A DNA stretch of 8,206 nucleotides, taken from positions 1 through 8,206 of the forward strand of contig JAILMD010000021.1 of the NCBI GenBank assembly GCA_024692805.1, given 5' to 3'. A program made the translations under genes and the position numbers. Every line of letters begins with the position of its first letter. The stretch's first letter is position 1. This document shows positions 5,946 through 8,206 of the stretch, piece by piece. This DNA comes from a bacterium (GTDB lineage: Bacteria > Bacillota > Clostridia > Christensenellales > UBA1242). The notes below the pieces were generated by a model. The model made no database searches, was not told the DNA's origin, and saw only the letters and a program-made list of their open reading frames with translations.

Positions 5946-6927
5946 CTTCTTTTTTACTTAACGCTAGTTCGTTACCTATGCTGGCTTTTTGCGCTTCTCT
6001 TTCGGAATATTCTTTTATCTTATAAAACTCATCATGGAATGATGAATATTTAAAATCGCTTTGTCCGTTTTCAACAAACTTCTTTAAAACGCCTTCACAA
6101 CAATCTGAAACAAACGCGCTATATTCTGACTGAGTGTTTCTTAAGCAAGCAATGCTATGGTCGTTTTTATCGCTTAATTTGCCCGTTATTAAAATAAAAG
6201 AATTGCCTTTTCTTACTGCAACAAAGTTATGTTCTTTAAGCGCATTGTTAGTATAAGCAATAGGTTTCATTGGGTCAAAATTATCAGTAAATTTTTCAGG
6301 ATATTCGCCTTTAATATCACCTTGAACAGAAATTAATAATTTCTTCCAAGCACTTTCCCTATCAAAAAATGGAGTTGCATAAAAAGCAGTAACATTTTGT
6401 TTAATTGGAGCTCCTGGCGCATAACAAAAACATTGAACATCACTCATTAAATAATCTGCCATTTGTTTATTATCTTTAACTCTGTAAAGGAAATAATTGT
6501 TCATTGAGTCCATTATTTGATTGATAATAATGGCTCCGGCGCTATGGCCAACAAAAATCATTCGGCTTAAAAAGTTTTCCATTTCTGAAATTGAAGTGAT
6601 TTTATCAAGCGCTGGGCGAATTGTTTTATCAAAAAAGTTATGTGCATTAAAAATTGCGCGTTGACTTAACGCTATTTCATTTCCTCTCTTTTCAGCAATC
6701 TCACCTTCATAACTAGCGGCAATAATATCAACTTCTTTTGCCCTATATGATTCTAAAGAACTTCCAACAAGTTTAATATAGCCATTAGCCTCACGAGTTG
6801 TCGTTGTTAGGTTTCCGCCAAAAATAAAGATAACAGGCTTATTTGTAAACTTATAAGAATCAATTTCTTCCCAGTTATATTTTAAGCCATCTTTACGTCT
6901 TCCATATTTAAAAGGTGTATAATCCAT
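5941..6927 (-). CDS. Uncharacterised alpha/beta-hydrolase-like protein (putative lipase/esterase)
   Basis: This 328-aa soluble protein has no signal peptide or membrane helix, so it is probably cytoplasmic. A hydrophobic beta strand, KPVIFIFGG (30-38), may form the oxyanion-hole strand, and FVGHSAGA (125-132) is a GxSxG nucleophile elbow with Ser129 as the likely nucleophile. Candidate catalytic His residues are His257 (in NDHSIAC) and His232, and Asp215/Asp218 could supply the acid; these are inferences from position. A stretch TTTTREANGYIKL (41-53) follows the first strand and is not a motif I know. The Cys-containing segments FCYAPG (166-171) and SDCCEG (274-279) have no assigned role. The start ATG 6927 is set by GAGGAG seven bases upstream, with an extended -10 promoter behind it. 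The gene has its own terminator and is not co-transcribed with the ATPase. I recognise the fold signature but not the family or substrate. Confidence 0.8.
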   Translation of the reverse strand: MDYTPFKYGRRKDGLKYNWEEIDSYKFTNKPVIFIFGGNLTTTTREANGYIKLVGSSLESYRAKEVDIIAASYEGEIAEKRGNEIALSQRAIFNAHNFFDKTIRPALDKITSISEMENFLSRMIFVGHSAGAIIINQIMDSMNNYFLYRVKDNKQMADYLMSDVQCFCYAPGAPIKQNVTAFYATPFFDRESAWKKLLISVQGDIKGEYPEKFTDNFDPMKPIAYTNNALKEHNFVAVRKGNSFILITGKLSDKNDHSIACLRNTQSEYSAFVSDCCEGVLKKFVENGQSDFKYSSFHDEFYKIKEYSEREAQKASIGNELALSKKEE

Positions 6928-6945
6928 AGCCTTTCTCCTCTATTT

Positions 6946-6974
6946 ATTATAGCATATTTGCAAAAATTTGTCTA
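6946..6974 (-). promoter_or_regulatory. Extended -10 promoter of the hydrolase-like gene
   Basis: On the minus strand TAGACA (6969-6974) lies 17 nt from a perfect TATAAT (6946-6951), with a TGC extension just upstream. The start is predicted near 6939, within the GAGGAG ribosome binding site (6935-6940), so the leader would be only about 12 nt. It is divergent from the ABC-type gene at 7046. Confidence 0.75.
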
Positions 6975-7033
6975 GTAGAAGAAAATGTGGCATTATTTTG
7001 CGCTTTTTAAAGTTTAATAATTAATTTGATGGT

Positions 7034-7039
7034 TATTAT
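7034..7039 (+). promoter_or_regulatory. Possible -10 element of the ABC-type gene (leaderless)
   Basis: TATTAT matches five of six -10 bases and would place the start near 7046, the A of the ATG. No convincing -35 is visible 16-18 nt upstream (AGTTTA at 17 nt), so this is weak. It is listed because the gene has no Shine-Dalgarno sequence. Confidence 0.3.
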
Positions 7040-7045
7040 TTCATT

Positions 7046-8206
7046 ATGAAAGGTTTGCGCCTATATTTTAAAACGGTCAACTTAAACAAGTTCTTGCTAT
7101 TCTGGCAAGTTCTTTTTTCAATTATTGCTCACCTTTCTCTTGCCAGCGTTATAATTCCTATTGCTAACATTATTTCAAGCGTTAGCGTTGCAAGTTATAA
7201 CAATGCAAAAGGGCTTGTTTTAATTGGGCTGTTATTAGTTTTAATTTATGTTCTGTTTATGCTATCAAGCCAAATCATTTCAAATAAAATTCAATCAACC
7301 GCTTCAAACGCCCTTGAAACAAAACTTTTAGAAAAAGTTTTTAATTTGTCTCAAGGCTCATCAATGAAAATTGACAAGCAAAAACTTATAGAAGTTATTT
7401 CTTCAGATAATTCAATTATTTCAAGCTTTCCGCAAAAAATCGCTAATTTTTGCGGAATTTTTACAGAATTAGTTTTATTTTTAACAATTATCGGCTATTC
7501 AAATTTATCTTTGTTAGCCATTGTTATTTGCGTTACAATTTTTATTAGTCTAGTTAATTGGGGGCTTTCTTTAATAGAAAATCACTTTAATAACAAAAGT
7601 GAAGAACAGCGTTATCAAAAGAAAAAGTTAATTAGCGAAACAATTAATGGCGCAAATCTTTCAGCCTCATTAAACCTTACAGATTCACTATTTATAAAAA
7701 ACCAAGAGCAAAACCAATTATTTTCGCACTCTGTTGCCAAAAATAACACCGTTTCATTGTTGAAAAAGCTAATAACTTACTTTATTTGGGCGCTTTTGTT
7801 CTCAATTATGATAATTTATATGGTAAATTTAGTAAAAACCGACTATTTAACTCTATCTTTGTTTGTTTTACTAATTCCTTACGTTTATAATGTTTTGAAT
7901 AAGTCGCTAGAATGTTTTAATTTTTCAAGCGAAGTTAATAGTTTGGTTTCAGCCTGCAAGCGCGCTAATTATATTCTATCTTTAACTGGCCAAAGCGATC
8001 TTGTTTTTGGCGATAATAATAATGATTTACTTTATGGCGACTTATTGTTTTCTTCGGTTAGTTATAATTACCAATTTGCGAAAATTTCTAATATTAGCGC
8101 TCGTTTTGCGAAAAAATCACTAAATTGTTGCATTTTTAACAAAACTGAAACTAAAAACCTATTTATAAAATTGTTATCAAGAAAAATTAAACCGCTAACC
8201 GGAACA
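7046..8206 (+). CDS. ABC exporter-like membrane protein with degenerate Walker A (partial, runs off window)
   Basis: The reading frame is open from ATG 7046 to the window edge (387 codons, no stop). Residues 1-290 look like an ABC-exporter membrane domain with six helices at about 18-40, 57-78, 135-155, 157-178, 243-262 and 267-283. A linker with ACKRANYIL (303-311) resembles the usual A..RI..l motif. The start of a nucleotide-binding domain follows: GDLLFSSVSYNY (331-342) fits the G.i.f..VsF.Y strand and ISNIS the next strand. Where Walker A (GxxGxGKS/T) is expected, the sequence is FNKTETKNLF (364-373): Lys370 remains but all three Gly and the Ser/Thr are gone. ATP binding at this site is therefore doubtful. 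The protein could be the degenerate half of a heterodimer or a decaying gene; later motifs lie outside the window. The ATG is the first start after an in-frame TAA (7022) and has no ribosome binding site. Confidence 0.8.
   Translation, partial: MKGLRLYFKTVNLNKFLLFWQVLFSIIAHLSLASVIIPIANIISSVSVASYNNAKGLVLIGLLLVLIYVLFMLSSQIISNKIQSTASNALETKLLEKVFNLSQGSSMKIDKQKLIEVISSDNSIISSFPQKIANFCGIFTELVLFLTIIGYSNLSLLAIVICVTIFISLVNWGLSLIENHFNNKSEEQRYQKKKLISETINGANLSASLNLTDSLFIKNQEQNQLFSHSVAKNNTVSLLKKLITYFIWALLFSIMIIYMVNLVKTDYLTLSLFVLLIPYVYNVLNKSLECFNFSSEVNSLVSACKRANYILSLTGQSDLVFGDNNNDLLYGDLLFSSVSYNYQFAKISNISARFAKKSLNCCIFNKTETKNLFIKLLSRKIKPLTGT
7428..7462 (+). other. Terminator-like hairpin inside the ABC-type gene
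   Basis: TTCCGCAAAAA (7428-7438) pairs perfectly with TTTTTGCGGAA (7447-7457) across an 8-nt loop, and TTTTT follows at once (7458-7462). This is the shape of an intrinsic terminator in the sense direction about 380 nt into the gene. Function is unproven; the bases also encode FPQKIANFCGIF. Confidence 0.5.

Noticed and set aside
3184..6927. Hydrolase plus ATPase as a defence or toxin-type module
   Set aside because: The two genes are separated by a terminator and a separate promoter, the ATPase is an ordinary ion-pump family member, and no defence-associated domain is visible.
546..8206. Alternative genetic code with TGA as Trp
   Set aside because: Trp is written TGG throughout, the reading frames end cleanly at TAA or TAG, and no in-frame TGA interrupts a conserved gene.

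Overview
The window is AT-rich bacterial DNA with consensus sigma-70/sigma-A type promoters (17-nt spacers), AGGAG-type ribosome binding sites and compact intrinsic terminators. TAA and TAG stops are used, Trp is read as TGG, and nothing suggests a non-standard code. The low GC, the AT-biased codon choice and a single-membrane style surface protein fit a low-GC Bacillota-like organism, possibly an uncultured gut clostridial or erysipelotrichial lineage. This placement is inference; no marker gene is present. No rRNA, tRNA, CRISPR array, insertion sequence or integrase was seen.

Layout: (1) 1-411: AT-rich flank, then a leftward gene for an 87-aa membrane protein with its own promoter and terminator. 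(2) 508-2457: a rightward two-gene operon. It encodes a single-pass protein with an FN3/Ig-like ectodomain and a strongly acidic Asp/Asn/Pro tail, followed by an MscS-type mechanosensitive channel, and ends at a strong terminator. (3) 2438-3057: a YgjV-family membrane protein whose promoter -35 lies inside the DNA of the preceding terminator. (4) 3058-3183: a convergent intergenic region with a 16-bp palindrome and a bidirectional terminator. (5) 5852-3184, leftward: a P-type cation ATPase (IIA/PMCA-like, about 889 aa if repaired) broken by one -1 frameshift in a T6/A6 homopolymer. (6) 6927-5941, leftward: a 328-aa uncharacterised alpha/beta-hydrolase-like protein with a GHSAG nucleophile elbow. 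(7) 7046-8206, rightward and running off the window: an ABC-exporter-like protein with the usual membrane domain but a Walker A site that has lost its glycines.

Functionally this is mostly a cell-envelope neighbourhood: a surface-exposed protein, a tension-gated channel, small membrane proteins, an ion pump and an ABC-type protein. Most genes have their own promoter, so only the surface protein and MscS are clearly co-transcribed. I saw no convincing new multi-gene system. The most interesting signals are the very short or absent 5' leaders of the rightward genes, the terminator/promoter overlap, the degenerate ABC ATPase site with a terminator-like hairpin inside its gene, the homopolymer-broken ATPase with an atypical M6 ion site, and the unfamiliar surface protein and hydrolase.
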